Below are positions 1-7,588 of a stretch of DNA of 64,000 nt, one piece after another. The DNA comes from Holdemania sp. Marseille-P2844 (lineage in GTDB: Bacteria > Bacillota_I > Bacilli_A > Erysipelotrichales > Erysipelotrichaceae). A program made the translations under genes and the position numbers. A model generated the notes under the pieces. That model worked only from the letters and a program-made list of their open reading frames with translations, made no database searches and had not been told where the DNA came from. The stretch is from NCBI RefSeq assembly GCF_900120005.1, contig NZ_LT635449.1, positions 310,001-374,000 of the forward strand, written 5' to 3'. Every line of letters starts with the position of its first letter. Position 1 is the stretch's first letter.

Positions 1-292
1 TCAGATTCGGGATGTAATCCGCGTCCGCCGAGGACTGCAGGTAGCCGTAGCAATCTTCGCTCATCTTGTTGTCTTCCGCGAATTTAACTACGCCTTCCCA
101 AGTACCCTGGTTGAAGGACTTGTCGTCGATACCGCCCAAGTCGGTAACTAATCCGATGGTAATCGTGCAGCCGGTGTTTTCACCGTCTGTGTTTGCGTCA
201 GCGCTTGGTGTCGGTGTAGCCGTTCCTCCGCCATTGTTGGAACAGCCGGCAACCATCAGCAGCGCTAAAGCAAAGGTCAGCAATTTTTTCAT
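1..292 (-). CDS. BMP-family ABC transporter substrate-binding lipoprotein (N-terminal part, runs off left edge)
   Basis: Only the first 97 codons are in the window. The start ATG at 290-292 follows a GGAGGG ribosome site. The product opens with a lipoprotein signal peptide (KK, hydrophobic core, lipobox VAGC with Cys17), then a Gly/Thr/Pro linker, then the motif GLVTDLGGIDDKSFNQG. That motif is typical of the basic-membrane-protein family (TmpC/Med/NupN), extracellular binding proteins of nucleoside ABC importers. The mature protein should be lipid-anchored on the outer face of the membrane. It has its own promoter behind the terminator of the upstream ftsK gene. The nucleoside ligand is family inference. 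Confidence 0.85.
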   Translation of the reverse strand, partial: MKKLLTFALALLMVAGCSNNGGGTATPTPSADANTDGENTGCTITIGLVTDLGGIDDKSFNQGTWEGVVKFAEDNKMSEDCYGYLQSSADADYIPNL

Positions 293-336
293 TTTCTTTC
301 CCTCCATTGCTTTGTGCAAGCTATGCTTACAGTATA

Positions 337-366
337 ATATTAGACTTTTAAAATGCCATTTGTCAA
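337..366 (-). promoter_or_regulatory. sigma-A promoter of the BMP lipoprotein gene
   Basis: Perfect -35 TTGACA (361-366), 18-bp spacer and -10 TAATAT (337-342), about 45 bases before the start codon. It lies just after the ftsK terminator, so the lipoprotein gene is an independent unit. Confidence 0.7.
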
Positions 367-405
367 CTTAAGGCGTGGTTTTCTTCAGACAATTCCGGCA
401 AGTCA

Positions 406-449
406 GGAAAAAAACCGGTTTTGATTCAGAAAATAATCAATTCCGGTTT
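406..449 (-). terminator. intrinsic terminator after ftsK
   Basis: On the minus strand an AACCGG/CCGGTT stem is extended inside by a second TTGATT/AATCAA pairing and is followed by a run of seven T. It sits about 13 bases past the ftsK stop. Confidence 0.75.
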
Positions 450-461
450 CAATGTGATTTT

Positions 462-2747
462 TCAATCTTCTTCCTCAGCGTCCGCTTCAGCGTTCTTTTT
501 AATGTAAACATCTCTTGGCTTCGAGCCCTGAACCGGACCGATGATGCCGCGTTCTTCCAGCACGTCGATCAGCCGGGCCGCGCGGTTATATCCGATTCCG
601 AACCTTCGCTGCAAGAGCGACGTCGACGCCTTCTGCGTTTCGATGACGTAGTCCTTCACTTCCTCGTACAGCGGATCGTCCTGGGCTGAGACCACAGCCG
701 TGCTCTCGTTGTTATCGACCCCTTCCAGCCGGATAAACGCGTCCTCGTAGCGCGGCTTCATCTGAGCGGAAACAAAGTCGGTGATCCGCTTGACCTCCTC
801 GTCGGTAACATAGACACCCTGCAAGCGCACCGGACTCGGTTCGCCGATCGGGAAATAAAGCATATCGCCGTTGCCCAGCAGCCGTTCCGCTCCGACATGA
901 TCGAGGATCGTCCGGGAATCAATGCCACTGGAAACGGAGAAGGCGATCCGGCTTGGAATGTTGGCCTTGATGATGCCGGTGATGACATCGGTCGAGGGCC
1001 GCTGCGTCGCGACGATCAGATGAATGCCGGCGGCGCGCGCCAGCTGCGTGATCCGCTGGATGCTCATTTCCACTTCCTTGCCGGCCACCGCCATCAAGTC
1101 CGCCAATTCGTCGATGATCACGACGATAAACGGCATCGGCTGCAGGTTCGGCTGCGGTTCTTTGGCGATTTTCTCATTGTAGCCGGCGATGTTGCGCACC
1201 CCGACCTGCGCAAAGACTTCGTAGCGGTTTTCCATCATCATGACGATGACCTTTAACGCGCGGGCTGCCTCGGCGCCGTCGGAAATCACCGGACCGATCA
1301 GATGCGGGATCTCGCGGTAAGGCGTGAATTCCACCTTCTTCGGATCGACTAAAAGCAGCTTTACCTCATCCGGCGAAGTCCGCATCAACAGCGAGGTGAT
1401 GATCGTATTCATACAAACCGACTTGCCGCTGCCGGTCGCGCCGGCGATCAACAGATGCGGCATTTTGTCCAGTTGGCAGAAAATGCCTTTACCCATTAAA
1501 TCCTTGCCCAGCGCCAGAAGCAGCTTTTTGTCTTTTTTATCCTCCGGCAGCTGACGCATCAGCTCCAGCATCTTGACCGGCGTCGTTTCGACATTCGGAA
1601 TTTCGATGCCGACGGCGTTGCGGCCGGGAATCGGCGCTTCAATCCGGATATCGCGGGCTGCCAGCTCCATTTTCAGGTTATCGGAAATCGCGTTGATCTT
1701 CGATACCTTGACGTTGGAATCCGGACGGATTTCAAATTTAGTGACCGCCGGGCCGATATGCGTCGCGACCAGCTGCGCGTTGATACCGAAATTGCCCAGC
1801 ACCTCGATCAGCTTCTTGCCTTTGATCGACGCGGCGTTCTGGTTCAGCACCGAGCGTGACTTGGCCTGAATTTCATCAAGCATCGTCAAGGCCGGCAGCT
1901 TGTAGTCGACCGCTCCCGCGCCGCTGCCCACGGATACCACCTTCGGCAGCTCCTCCGCAGCCGGTTTCTCTTTTTCCTCTTTTTTCTTTTCTTTCTTCAC
2001 GACCGATGACGGCAGCTCTTCTTCAGGCGCCGGTTCGTCATCCGGGGTTAAGAAAATTGATTTCTTCTTCTTTTTGCCCAGCTCCACCGTGCCGATCACC
2101 TTCCGCTCTTCCGCGGCCACTTCCAGCGAATCGCTTTCCGTTTCGCGTTTGGAACGCTTCGGCTTCGTCTTTTTCTCACGATGCAAAGCCCCGGTGAGCG
2201 ACTGCCACAGCGACACATAGACCTCGGTCTTGATCATCAGCAGCGCGGCCAGCGCCAGCAGCGCGAAAATCACCAGCACCGTGCCGGTGCGGGCAAACAA
2301 CAGCGAGCTGAGCGAATACAATAACGCGCCCAGCACGCCGCCCTGAGCCGCGACGGTTGAAGGCGAACTGAAATGCTCGCCGGTATGGGAAAGATACTCG
2401 CTGAACACCTGAAAGCCGCTCAGCTGCGGATCCTGAGGAATCGCCGACCACAAAATCATCGCGACCAACACCGCGCCGATCGCGATCAGCGTCTTAACGG
2501 AGAAAACGGGAAACTTCTGTCCAAACAAGACAGCCAGCCCCCCGAGTAAACACAGCCCGTAGACGACTCCGTAATACGTTCCGAACAAATACCGCGTGAT
2601 CGTAGTCAGAAACTGACCGACGATGCCCAACTGCAGCGCCGCGATCAGCGTCACGGTGATCGCCGCCAACGCGATCACATAACGCAGGATTTCCGAATCC
2701 ACGGTATTCTTATTGCTTTTTTTCTTTTTCTGCTTCGTTTTCGCCAC
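462..2747 (-). CDS. ftsK: DNA translocase FtsK/SpoIIIE
   Basis: 761 residues, the family's usual size. Four N-terminal membrane segments (about residues 20-175) are followed by a charged Lys/Glu linker (about 190-270), then the alpha/beta motor domain with Walker A GATGSGKS near residue 436, and a C-terminal gamma winged-helix domain (about 690-750) that reads oriented DNA motifs. It is an ATP-driven pump moving chromosomal DNA through the septum at division or into the forespore. The start is GTG (2745-2747), preceded by GGAGATGATG. It begins 13 bases after the RNase J stop, so the two are probably cotranscribed. In B. subtilis spoIIIE lies close to rnjB, the same association. Whether it acts as FtsK, SpoIIIE or both cannot be told from sequence. 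Confidence 0.95.
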   Translation of the reverse strand: MAKTKQKKKKSNKNTVDSEILRYVIALAAITVTLIAALQLGIVGQFLTTITRYLFGTYYGVVYGLCLLGGLAVLFGQKFPVFSVKTLIAIGAVLVAMILWSAIPQDPQLSGFQVFSEYLSHTGEHFSSPSTVAAQGGVLGALLYSLSSLLFARTGTVLVIFALLALAALLMIKTEVYVSLWQSLTGALHREKKTKPKRSKRETESDSLEVAAEERKVIGTVELGKKKKKSIFLTPDDEPAPEEELPSSVVKKEKKKEEKEKPAAEELPKVVSVGSGAGAVDYKLPALTMLDEIQAKSRSVLNQNAASIKGKKLIEVLGNFGINAQLVATHIGPAVTKFEIRPDSNVKVSKINAISDNLKMELAARDIRIEAPIPGRNAVGIEIPNVETTPVKMLELMRQLPEDKKDKKLLLALGKDLMGKGIFCQLDKMPHLLIAGATGSGKSVCMNTIITSLLMRTSPDEVKLLLVDPKKVEFTPYREIPHLIGPVISDGAEAARALKVIVMMMENRYEVFAQVGVRNIAGYNEKIAKEPQPNLQPMPFIVVIIDELADLMAVAGKEVEMSIQRITQLARAAGIHLIVATQRPSTDVITGIIKANIPSRIAFSVSSGIDSRTILDHVGAERLLGNGDMLYFPIGEPSPVRLQGVYVTDEEVKRITDFVSAQMKPRYEDAFIRLEGVDNNESTAVVSAQDDPLYEEVKDYVIETQKASTSLLQRRFGIGYNRAARLIDVLEERGIIGPVQGSKPRDVYIKKNAEADAEEED

Positions 2748-2760
2748 GGATCATCATCTC

Positions 2761-4428
2761 CTATTCCGTGACATTGATTTCGACAATCGCCGGTAAAATC
2801 ATCGGCCGCTTGCCGGTTTCCTTCAAGACATATTTCACGATCCGGTCTTTGGCTTCCATCCGCACCGCCATATTCTCATAGCGTTTTTCCTTGACGGCGT
2901 CCTCGACCGTGCGTTCGATAATGTTGCCGATTTCCTTGACGATGTGATCGGCGTCCTTCAGATAGATCACGCCGCGGCTCTGTACATCCGGTCCGCCGAT
3001 GACCTCCTTGGTCTTGTGATTGACGACGATGCCGACGATGATCGCGCCGTCGGTGGATAAAATTTCCCGATCGCGCAAAACCATGCCGCTGACGTCGAGA
3101 TTCTCGTTGCCGTCGATCAAAACGTCTTCCAGCGTCAGCTGATCCGCCGTCGATTTCAGAATGCCGTCTTCAAATTTGGCAATCTGCCCGTTGTCCAGCA
3201 CAAGGATCTTATCCGCGTGATACCCCATGTTCAGCGCGATGTTGGCGTTGGACACCAGCTGGCGGTATTCGCCCTTGATCGGCATGTAATAGGTCGGCTT
3301 AAACAGGTAAAGCATCATTTTCAGATCTTCGATCGACGCGTGCATGGAATACACCTTGCGCCGGTCCAGCGTCACAACGCGGACGTTTTCCTTATACAGT
3401 TCGTTTTCCATATTCGTCGCTTCGCGTTCGGTGCCCGGCACCACCGGCGAGGCAATGACGACGGTATCCTGGCCGTTCAGCCGCAGCATCGCGTCTTCGC
3501 CCAGCGCGACCTTGTGCATCCGCCGGAACACGTGATCGCCTGAACCGGACACGATCACCACGACGCCCTTCAAGTCATTGGTAAACTTGGCTTTCGGGAT
3601 TTCCAGACCGATCGGCATGCGGTAATAGCCCATCTTTTCGACGGCTTTTAAAATCGCGCGCAGATCGTCGTCATAGAAAATCACTTTGCGGTTGTACTTG
3701 TTCGCCAGCTCGATAATCTCGATGATGCGGTATAAATTCTGATGATAAGTCGTAATGATAATCCGGCCTTCCGCGTCTTCAAATGCCGGTTCGACAAACT
3801 CCGTGATCCGGTGATGCGGCGCCGAATGGCCCTCGCGGTCCGCGCCGACCGACTCGGTCATCAACGCCAGCACGCCGCGCTTGCCAATCTCCGCCAAAGC
3901 GGTGATATCGCAGGAAAAGGCGTCGTTATGAATATCGTAGTCGACGATGTATTCGCTCGTGTAGACGATCGCACCCTGCGGCGTTTCGATCGACAGGCCG
4001 AAGCCGTCGGCGATCGACTGGGTCATGCCGAAGGTGCGGATCGGAATTCCGGCGATCTTAAAGCTGGAATTGCGCTTGACGCGGTGCACGCGAATCTCGC
4101 GCAGTCCTTCCTTTTTCAGCATCTCCTCGATCAGCATCGCGGTTAACGGCGTCGAATATACCGGTGCTTTGACATGCCGAAGCAGATTCGGCAGCGCCGC
4201 CATGACGTCGTCATGACCATGCGAAATGAAAATCGCCTGAATCCGGTGTTGGTTCTCAATTAAATATTTGAAGTCCGGAATAATCCGCTCGATCCCCAAC
4301 TGATCGGTGGATTCCGGATATTTTAAGCCCGCTTCAATGACAAAAATGGATTCGCCGACTTCAACCACATACATGTTTTTGCCGTCTTCATCCAGTCCGC
4401 CCAAAGCGAACAGACGTACTTGATCCAT
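2761..4428 (-). CDS. rnjB: RNase J family protein with degenerate active site (RNase J2-like)
   Basis: 555 residues from the ATG at 4426-4428, which has GGAGG eight bases upstream; this equals the usual RNase J length. It has a metallo-beta-lactamase fold with a beta-CASP insert and C-terminal domain. RNase J acts in 5'-to-3' and endonucleolytic mRNA decay and rRNA maturation. The metal motif normally HxHxDH reads HGHDDV here. The expected THSIPDS reads TQSIADG, TGDFKFD reads TSEYIVD, and SGH reads SMH. Several metal ligands are therefore missing, as in B. subtilis RNase J2, which also shows a degenerate motif and lies near spoIIIE. I infer a J2-like, weak or non-catalytic partner of another RNase J encoded elsewhere. 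The frame is open 46 codons further upstream, but the ribosome site and promoter support the shorter start. Confidence 0.88.
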   Translation of the reverse strand: MDQVRLFALGGLDEDGKNMYVVEVGESIFVIEAGLKYPESTDQLGIERIIPDFKYLIENQHRIQAIFISHGHDDVMAALPNLLRHVKAPVYSTPLTAMLIEEMLKKEGLREIRVHRVKRNSSFKIAGIPIRTFGMTQSIADGFGLSIETPQGAIVYTSEYIVDYDIHNDAFSCDITALAEIGKRGVLALMTESVGADREGHSAPHHRITEFVEPAFEDAEGRIIITTYHQNLYRIIEIIELANKYNRKVIFYDDDLRAILKAVEKMGYYRMPIGLEIPKAKFTNDLKGVVVIVSGSGDHVFRRMHKVALGEDAMLRLNGQDTVVIASPVVPGTEREATNMENELYKENVRVVTLDRRKVYSMHASIEDLKMMLYLFKPTYYMPIKGEYRQLVSNANIALNMGYHADKILVLDNGQIAKFEDGILKSTADQLTLEDVLIDGNENLDVSGMVLRDREILSTDGAIIVGIVVNHKTKEVIGGPDVQSRGVIYLKDADHIVKEIGNIIERTVEDAVKEKRYENMAVRMEAKDRIVKYVLKETGKRPMILPAIVEINVTE

Positions 4429-4455
4429 GAAAATTCCTCCTATGATGTTTTCTTT

Positions 4456-4484
4456 ATTATACCCTGTCCAACGTTCCCTGACAA
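4456..4484 (-). promoter_or_regulatory. sigma-A promoter of the RNase J gene
   Basis: -35 TTGTCA (4479-4484), 17-bp spacer, perfect -10 TATAAT (4456-4461). The predicted transcript start is about 20 bases before the RNase J ATG, giving a short leader that just holds the ribosome site. Confidence 0.75.
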
Positions 4485-4500
4485 CCGCGCGCAGCGCAGG

Positions 4501-4527
4501 AAAAACGCTTTCAATCGTTGAAAAGCG
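4501..4527 (-). terminator. intrinsic terminator upstream of the RNase J promoter
   Basis: Minus-strand stem CGCTTTTCAA / TTGAAAGCG (one bulged A) around a three-base loop, followed by TTTTT. It ends the transcript from the upstream promoter at 4588-4616, before the RNase J promoter. Confidence 0.55.
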
Positions 4528-4581
4528 CTTGTCCAGGCGGTTTTGGTCAATCATGATACGGCCCAACAGGGATAGCTTCGT
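4501..4581 (-). ncRNA. candidate small RNA of about 80 nt upstream of the RNase J gene
   Basis: This stretch lies between a good promoter (4588-4616) and an intrinsic terminator (4501-4527), with a second promoter for the RNase J gene immediately after. Such a unit would give a short discrete RNA, or an attenuated leader that partly reads through. A short in-frame ORF (start ATG near 4552) runs across it into the RNase J frame but has no clear ribosome site. I do not recognise the RNA family. Confidence 0.35.
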
Positions 4582-4587
4582 GGGTAA

Positions 4588-4616
4588 ACTATATCATAGC
4601 TCCGGCTGGATTTCAA
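4588..4616 (-). promoter_or_regulatory. promoter upstream of the short RNA/leader
   Basis: -35 TTGAAA (4611-4616), 17-bp spacer, -10 TATAGT (4588-4593). It lies between the miaB terminator and the hairpin at 4501-4527, so it drives a separate short transcript. Confidence 0.55.
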
Positions 4617-4692
4617 TCTTTTTAACAGAATCGCCTTCCAGCCTGGAGAAGGCGTTCACTAAAAAAAGACCGCGGTCTGATAAAAAGCAAAC

Positions 4693-4731
4693 AAAAACCG
4701 CCGGTCTCATTCAGCGAAATTCCGACGGCAG
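4693..4731 (-). terminator. intrinsic terminator after miaB
   Basis: Minus-strand stem CCGTCGG / CCGGCGG (one G-U pair) followed by TTTTTG, 14 bases past the miaB stop. Confidence 0.6.
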
Positions 4732-4744
4732 TTGTCTTTGGGGC

Positions 4745-6199
4745 TCAGGCAGCCTGCGGCTGCGGTTGTTCGATTTTTTCACCGTTCAGCGACCACGAAT
4801 GGATCTCGGTGATCCGCACCTGAACCAGATCGCCCGGTTCGGCATGATCGGCGGTGAAGTTGACCAGCTTGTTGGTCTCGCTGTAGCCGCTGTAAACCTG
4901 TTCGTTTTTCTTGGATGGTCCGTCGACCAGCACGGTCACGATCCGGCCCAGATACGGCTCGTTATTGCGATGGGCATAAAACGCGATCTTTTCATTGAGC
5001 TGCTGCAGGCGGCGGCTTTTGACCTCAGCCGGCACATTGTCCTGCATCCGTGCGGCCGGCGTGCCCTCGCGGGGAGAATAGATGAACGTAAACGCGCCGT
5101 CGTACTGACATTCGTCGACCAGGCTCAGCGTCATCTCAAATTGTTCCTCGGTTTCATTGGGGAAGCCGACGATGATATCGGTCGTGAACGAACAGCCCGG
5201 AATCCGGTCTTTAATCTTATGGAACAGCGTTAAATACTCCTCGCGGGTATAACGCCGGCCCATGATCTTGAGCATTTCGCTGCTGCCGGACTGCACCGGC
5301 AGATGAATCGCGGGCATGATGTTGTCATAGCTGGCGATCACCTCGATCATCTCATCCGTAAAATCCCATGGGTGACTGGTTGTAAAGCGCACCCGTTCAA
5401 CACCGATTTCCGCGGTATCGCGAAGCAGCTGGGCAAAACCGTAGCCGCTGGCGCGGTCTTTGCCATAGGCGTTGACGTTCTGGCCCAGCAGCGTGATCTC
5501 CTTATAGCCCTGTGCCTTGAGTTCGCGCACCTCTGCCAGCACGTCTTCGGGATCGCGCGAACGTTCCTTGCCGCGGGTATACGGCACGATGCAGTACGTA
5601 CAGAACTTGTCGCAGCCGTACATGATATTGACCCACGCCTTATGCTTGCCAAAGCGGCGCACCGGCAGGTTTTCAATGACCTCGCCTTCCTTGGAGAAGA
5701 TCTCCACCGTCCGCTCATGGCTCAGCATGGCCTGCGTCAACAGCTGCGGCAGTCGATGCAGATTGTGCGTGCCGAAGATCAGATCGACCTGATGATATTT
5801 CTTCAGAATCAGATCGACGATGTCTTCCTCCTGCGCCATGCAGCCGCACACCGCGAAAATCAGATCGGGATTTTCCCGCTTCATCCGCTTCAGCGCGCCC
5901 AGCTGGCCGATGACCTTGTCCTCGGCATTTTTGCGCACCGCGCACGTGTTCAGAATGATCAAATCCGCGTCGGCTTCGTTGGCAGCGCTCAAAAAACCCA
6001 TCGTTTCAAGGATTCCGGCGATGGTTTCCGAATCGCGCTCGTTCGCCTGACAACCATAGGTATGGATATAATAACGCCGGCCGACGCCCAGACTGCGCGC
6101 CTGCGGATCCAGGGCGAACAGCGAACGTTCGATCGCCGCTTCCTGCGGCGTCCGTATTTGCGCCGCCTTCAGCGACGGCAGCTTCCAGTCTTTTTTCAT
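4745..6199 (-). CDS. miaB: tRNA-2-methylthio-N6-dimethylallyladenosine synthase MiaB
   Basis: 484 residues. The order is an N-terminal UPF0004 domain with its cluster cysteines ([28 protein letters not shown]), a radical-SAM domain with CDKFCTYC, and a C-terminal TRAM RNA-binding domain (about 410-480). It adds the methylthio group to i6A37 of tRNAs that read UNN codons. Two ATGs are possible. The one at 6197-6199 has AAGGAG seven bases upstream, whereas the one at 6203-6205 would sit almost on the ribosome site, so I chose the shorter form. Its promoter is embedded in the terminator of the ferredoxin gene. In B. subtilis miaB is likewise in the spoVS neighbourhood. Confidence 0.95.
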   Translation of the reverse strand: MKKDWKLPSLKAAQIRTPQEAAIERSLFALDPQARSLGVGRRYYIHTYGCQANERDSETIAGILETMGFLSAANEADADLIILNTCAVRKNAEDKVIGQLGALKRMKRENPDLIFAVCGCMAQEEDIVDLILKKYHQVDLIFGTHNLHRLPQLLTQAMLSHERTVEIFSKEGEVIENLPVRRFGKHKAWVNIMYGCDKFCTYCIVPYTRGKERSRDPEDVLAEVRELKAQGYKEITLLGQNVNAYGKDRASGYGFAQLLRDTAEIGVERVRFTTSHPWDFTDEMIEVIASYDNIMPAIHLPVQSGSSEMLKIMGRRYTREEYLTLFHKIKDRIPGCSFTTDIIVGFPNETEEQFEMTLSLVDECQYDGAFTFIYSPREGTPAARMQDNVPAEVKSRRLQQLNEKIAFYAHRNNEPYLGRIVTVLVDGPSKKNEQVYSGYSETNKLVNFTADHAEPGDLVQVRITEIHSWSLNGEKIEQPQPQAA

Positions 6200-6232
6200 A
6201 GGCATCTCCTTGTCTTTTTCATAACGCGTTTC

Positions 6233-6261
6233 ATTATATCAAAAAGAAGGCTTTTTGTCGC
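6233..6261 (-). promoter_or_regulatory. miaB promoter overlapping the ferredoxin terminator
   Basis: Extended -10 TGATATAAT (core 6233-6238) with a weak -35 GCGACA (6256-6261) 17 bp upstream. The -35 and spacer lie inside the hairpin ending the ferredoxin transcript. Confidence 0.5.
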
Positions 6262-6265
6262 CTTC
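6240..6265 (-). terminator. intrinsic terminator after the ferredoxin gene
   Basis: GAAGGC/GCCTTC stem around an eight-base loop followed by TTTTT on the minus strand, about 30 bases after the ferredoxin stop. Confidence 0.75.
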
Positions 6266-6296
6266 TTTCTGTCTCTCTGCTTATTTCAGGATGGAA

Positions 6297-6470
6297 TTAC
6301 TGCGAAATGGCAGAAACCGGGCAGGTCGAAACGCAGGCACCGCAATCGATGCATGTTCCTTCGTCAACACCCGCTTTTCCATCGTCCTGTAATGCAATGG
6401 CTCCTACCGGGCAAACTCCTGCGCATGCGCCGCAGCCGATGCATGTATCTTTATCTACTTTTGCTGGCAT
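6297..6470 (-). CDS. 2[4Fe-4S] ferredoxin
   Basis: 57 residues with two symmetric clusters, CIGCGACAGVCP (about residues 10-21) and CIDCGACVSTCP (about 39-50), each binding one [4Fe-4S]. It is a clostridial-type cytosolic low-potential electron carrier. The ATG at 6468-6470 follows AGGAGG at eight bases; a longer in-frame reading would lack a ribosome site. Own promoter (6496-6524) and terminator make it monocistronic. The redox partner is not indicated by the neighbours. Confidence 0.93.
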   Translation of the reverse strand: MPAKVDKDTCIGCGACAGVCPVGAIALQDDGKAGVDEGTCIDCGACVSTCPVSAISQ

Positions 6471-6495
6471 TGTTTCATCCTCCTTTATGCTCCCT

Positions 6496-6524
6496 ATTAT
6501 ATCATGGTTGCTTTTTTTCAACAA
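6496..6524 (-). promoter_or_regulatory. promoter of the ferredoxin gene
   Basis: -35 TTGTTG (6519-6524), 17-bp spacer, -10 TATAAT (6496-6501). It lies within the last codons of spoVS. Confidence 0.65.
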
Positions 6525-6768
6525 TAAGTTTTATCGCCGTTCTTTGCTGACCGTCGATCACGATATCCATAAACGCCGGCACGCAGAACAGCTCCAGACC
6601 GATCGGCGCCACAAACCCGCGCGCGATCGCAACCGCCTTGATCGCCTGGTTAATCGCGCCGGCGCCGATCGTATCGACTTCGACCCGATCGTTCTCTTTT
6701 AATAAGTTGGCTAACGCGCCCGCGACCGAATTCGGATTGGATTTCGTTGATACTTTTAATATTTCCAT
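6502..6768 (-). CDS. spoVS: stage V sporulation protein S
   Basis: 88 residues, full length for SpoVS, with the family's conserved core (MEILKVSTKSNPNSVAGALA and GAGAINQAIKAVAIARG). It is a small Alba-like protein needed for spore coat assembly and core dehydration in B. subtilis; its molecular action is unsettled. The ATG at 6766-6768 uses AAAGGGG as ribosome site. That site lies in the 3' arm of a 13-base inverted repeat with the ymdB-spoVS gap, so translation may be gated. It follows rny-ymdB exactly as in B. subtilis. Confidence 0.95.
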   Translation of the reverse strand: MEILKVSTKSNPNSVAGALANLLKENDRVEVDTIGAGAINQAIKAVAIARGFVAPIGLELFCVPAFMDIVIDGQQRTAIKLIVEKKQP

Positions 6769-6773
6769 AAAAT

Positions 6774-6812
6774 ACCCCTTTCTTCTAACAGGATATGTGA
6801 GAAAAAAGGGGT
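6774..6812 (-). promoter_or_regulatory. hairpin covering the spoVS ribosome-binding site
   Basis: Arms 6800-6812 and 6774-6786 pair over 13 bases with one mismatch around a 13-base loop. The 3' arm contains the AAAGGGG ribosome site of spoVS. There is no T-run, so sequestration is more likely than termination. Confidence 0.45.
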
Positions 6813-6817
6813 TTATG

Positions 6818-7588
6818 TTATGGTCTGATCTGAATCCGCTCAACGTGGGAAGCCCGGCCTGTCGTTTCGTCGATTTCCGCCCACACCCCGCATAGCATTG
6901 CCGGTCCTTCCGCGACGGTATACCGGGTTTTGATTCCATGTAGCGTGCGGTCGATAACCTCCTGCTTATCGCGGCCGAGAATGCTGTCAAACGCGCCGCA
7001 CATGCCGACGTCGCTGATGTACGCGCAGCCCCGCATCAGCTGCTCATCGGCGGTCTGAACGTGGGTGTGCGTGCCGACGATCATGACGCACCGATCGGCG
7101 AACACCTGCGCGAACGTTTCCTTCTCGCCGGTCGTTTCGCCATGGAAATCCACGAACCACAGATCGGCGGATATCCGGTTCAGAATTTCGCTCATGCACG
7201 CAAACGGACTGCGCACGACGTTATCCATGAACACCTCGCCGCACAGATTGACCATGCCGATCCACTTCCCGTTAACCCTCGCAATCCGCACGCCCTCGCC
7301 CAGCTCGACCGGAGCCAGGTTGACCGGCCGGATCAGACGGTCGGCTTCCTGAATGAACATTTTCAATTCGCTTTTGGAAAACGTATGGTTGCCCATCGTG
7401 ATGTAGTCCGCCCCGCAGCCTAACAGCTGGTGATAAATCTTTTTGGTGATGCCTTTGCCATGAGCGGCGTTTTCGCCGTTGACGATCGTCAGGTTCGGAC
7501 AGATCTTTTCTTTTAAAGCAGGCAGGTGCTGCTGGAGCATCTGCCTGCCTGGGGAACCGACGATATCGCCGATAAATAAAATTCGCAT
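6818..7588 (-). CDS. ymdB: YmdB-family metallophosphoesterase (TIGR00282)
   Basis: 256 residues. Calcineurin-like dinuclear metal motifs are visible: GDIVGSPGR near the start, NGENAAHGKG, GNHTF, and GTHTHVQTAD near residue 180. B. subtilis YmdB is a 2',3'-cyclic-nucleotide phosphodiesterase influencing the choice between motility, biofilm and sporulation. The ATG overlaps the RNase Y stop by one base (TAATG), so translation is coupled to rny, the conserved arrangement. Cytoplasmic. Family assignment is firm; physiological substrate is by analogy. Confidence 0.93.
   Translation of the reverse strand: MRILFIGDIVGSPGRQMLQQHLPALKEKICPNLTIVNGENAAHGKGITKKIYHQLLGCGADYITMGNHTFSKSELKMFIQEADRLIRPVNLAPVELGEGVRIARVNGKWIGMVNLCGEVFMDNVVRSPFACMSEILNRISADLWFVDFHGETTGEKETFAQVFADRCVMIVGTHTHVQTADEQLMRGCAYISDVGMCGAFDSILGRDKQEVIDRTLHGIKTRYTVAEGPAMLCGVWAEIDETTGRASHVERIQIRP

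Noticed and set aside
4429-4566. 46-codon in-frame N-terminal extension of the RNase J gene
   Set aside because: It crosses a terminator hairpin and the RNase J promoter, has no ribosome site, and the shorter form has the exact family length.
5303-6550. 415-codon plus-strand ORF opposite miaB
   Set aside because: Mirror frame; it spans miaB, an intergenic region and the ferredoxin gene.
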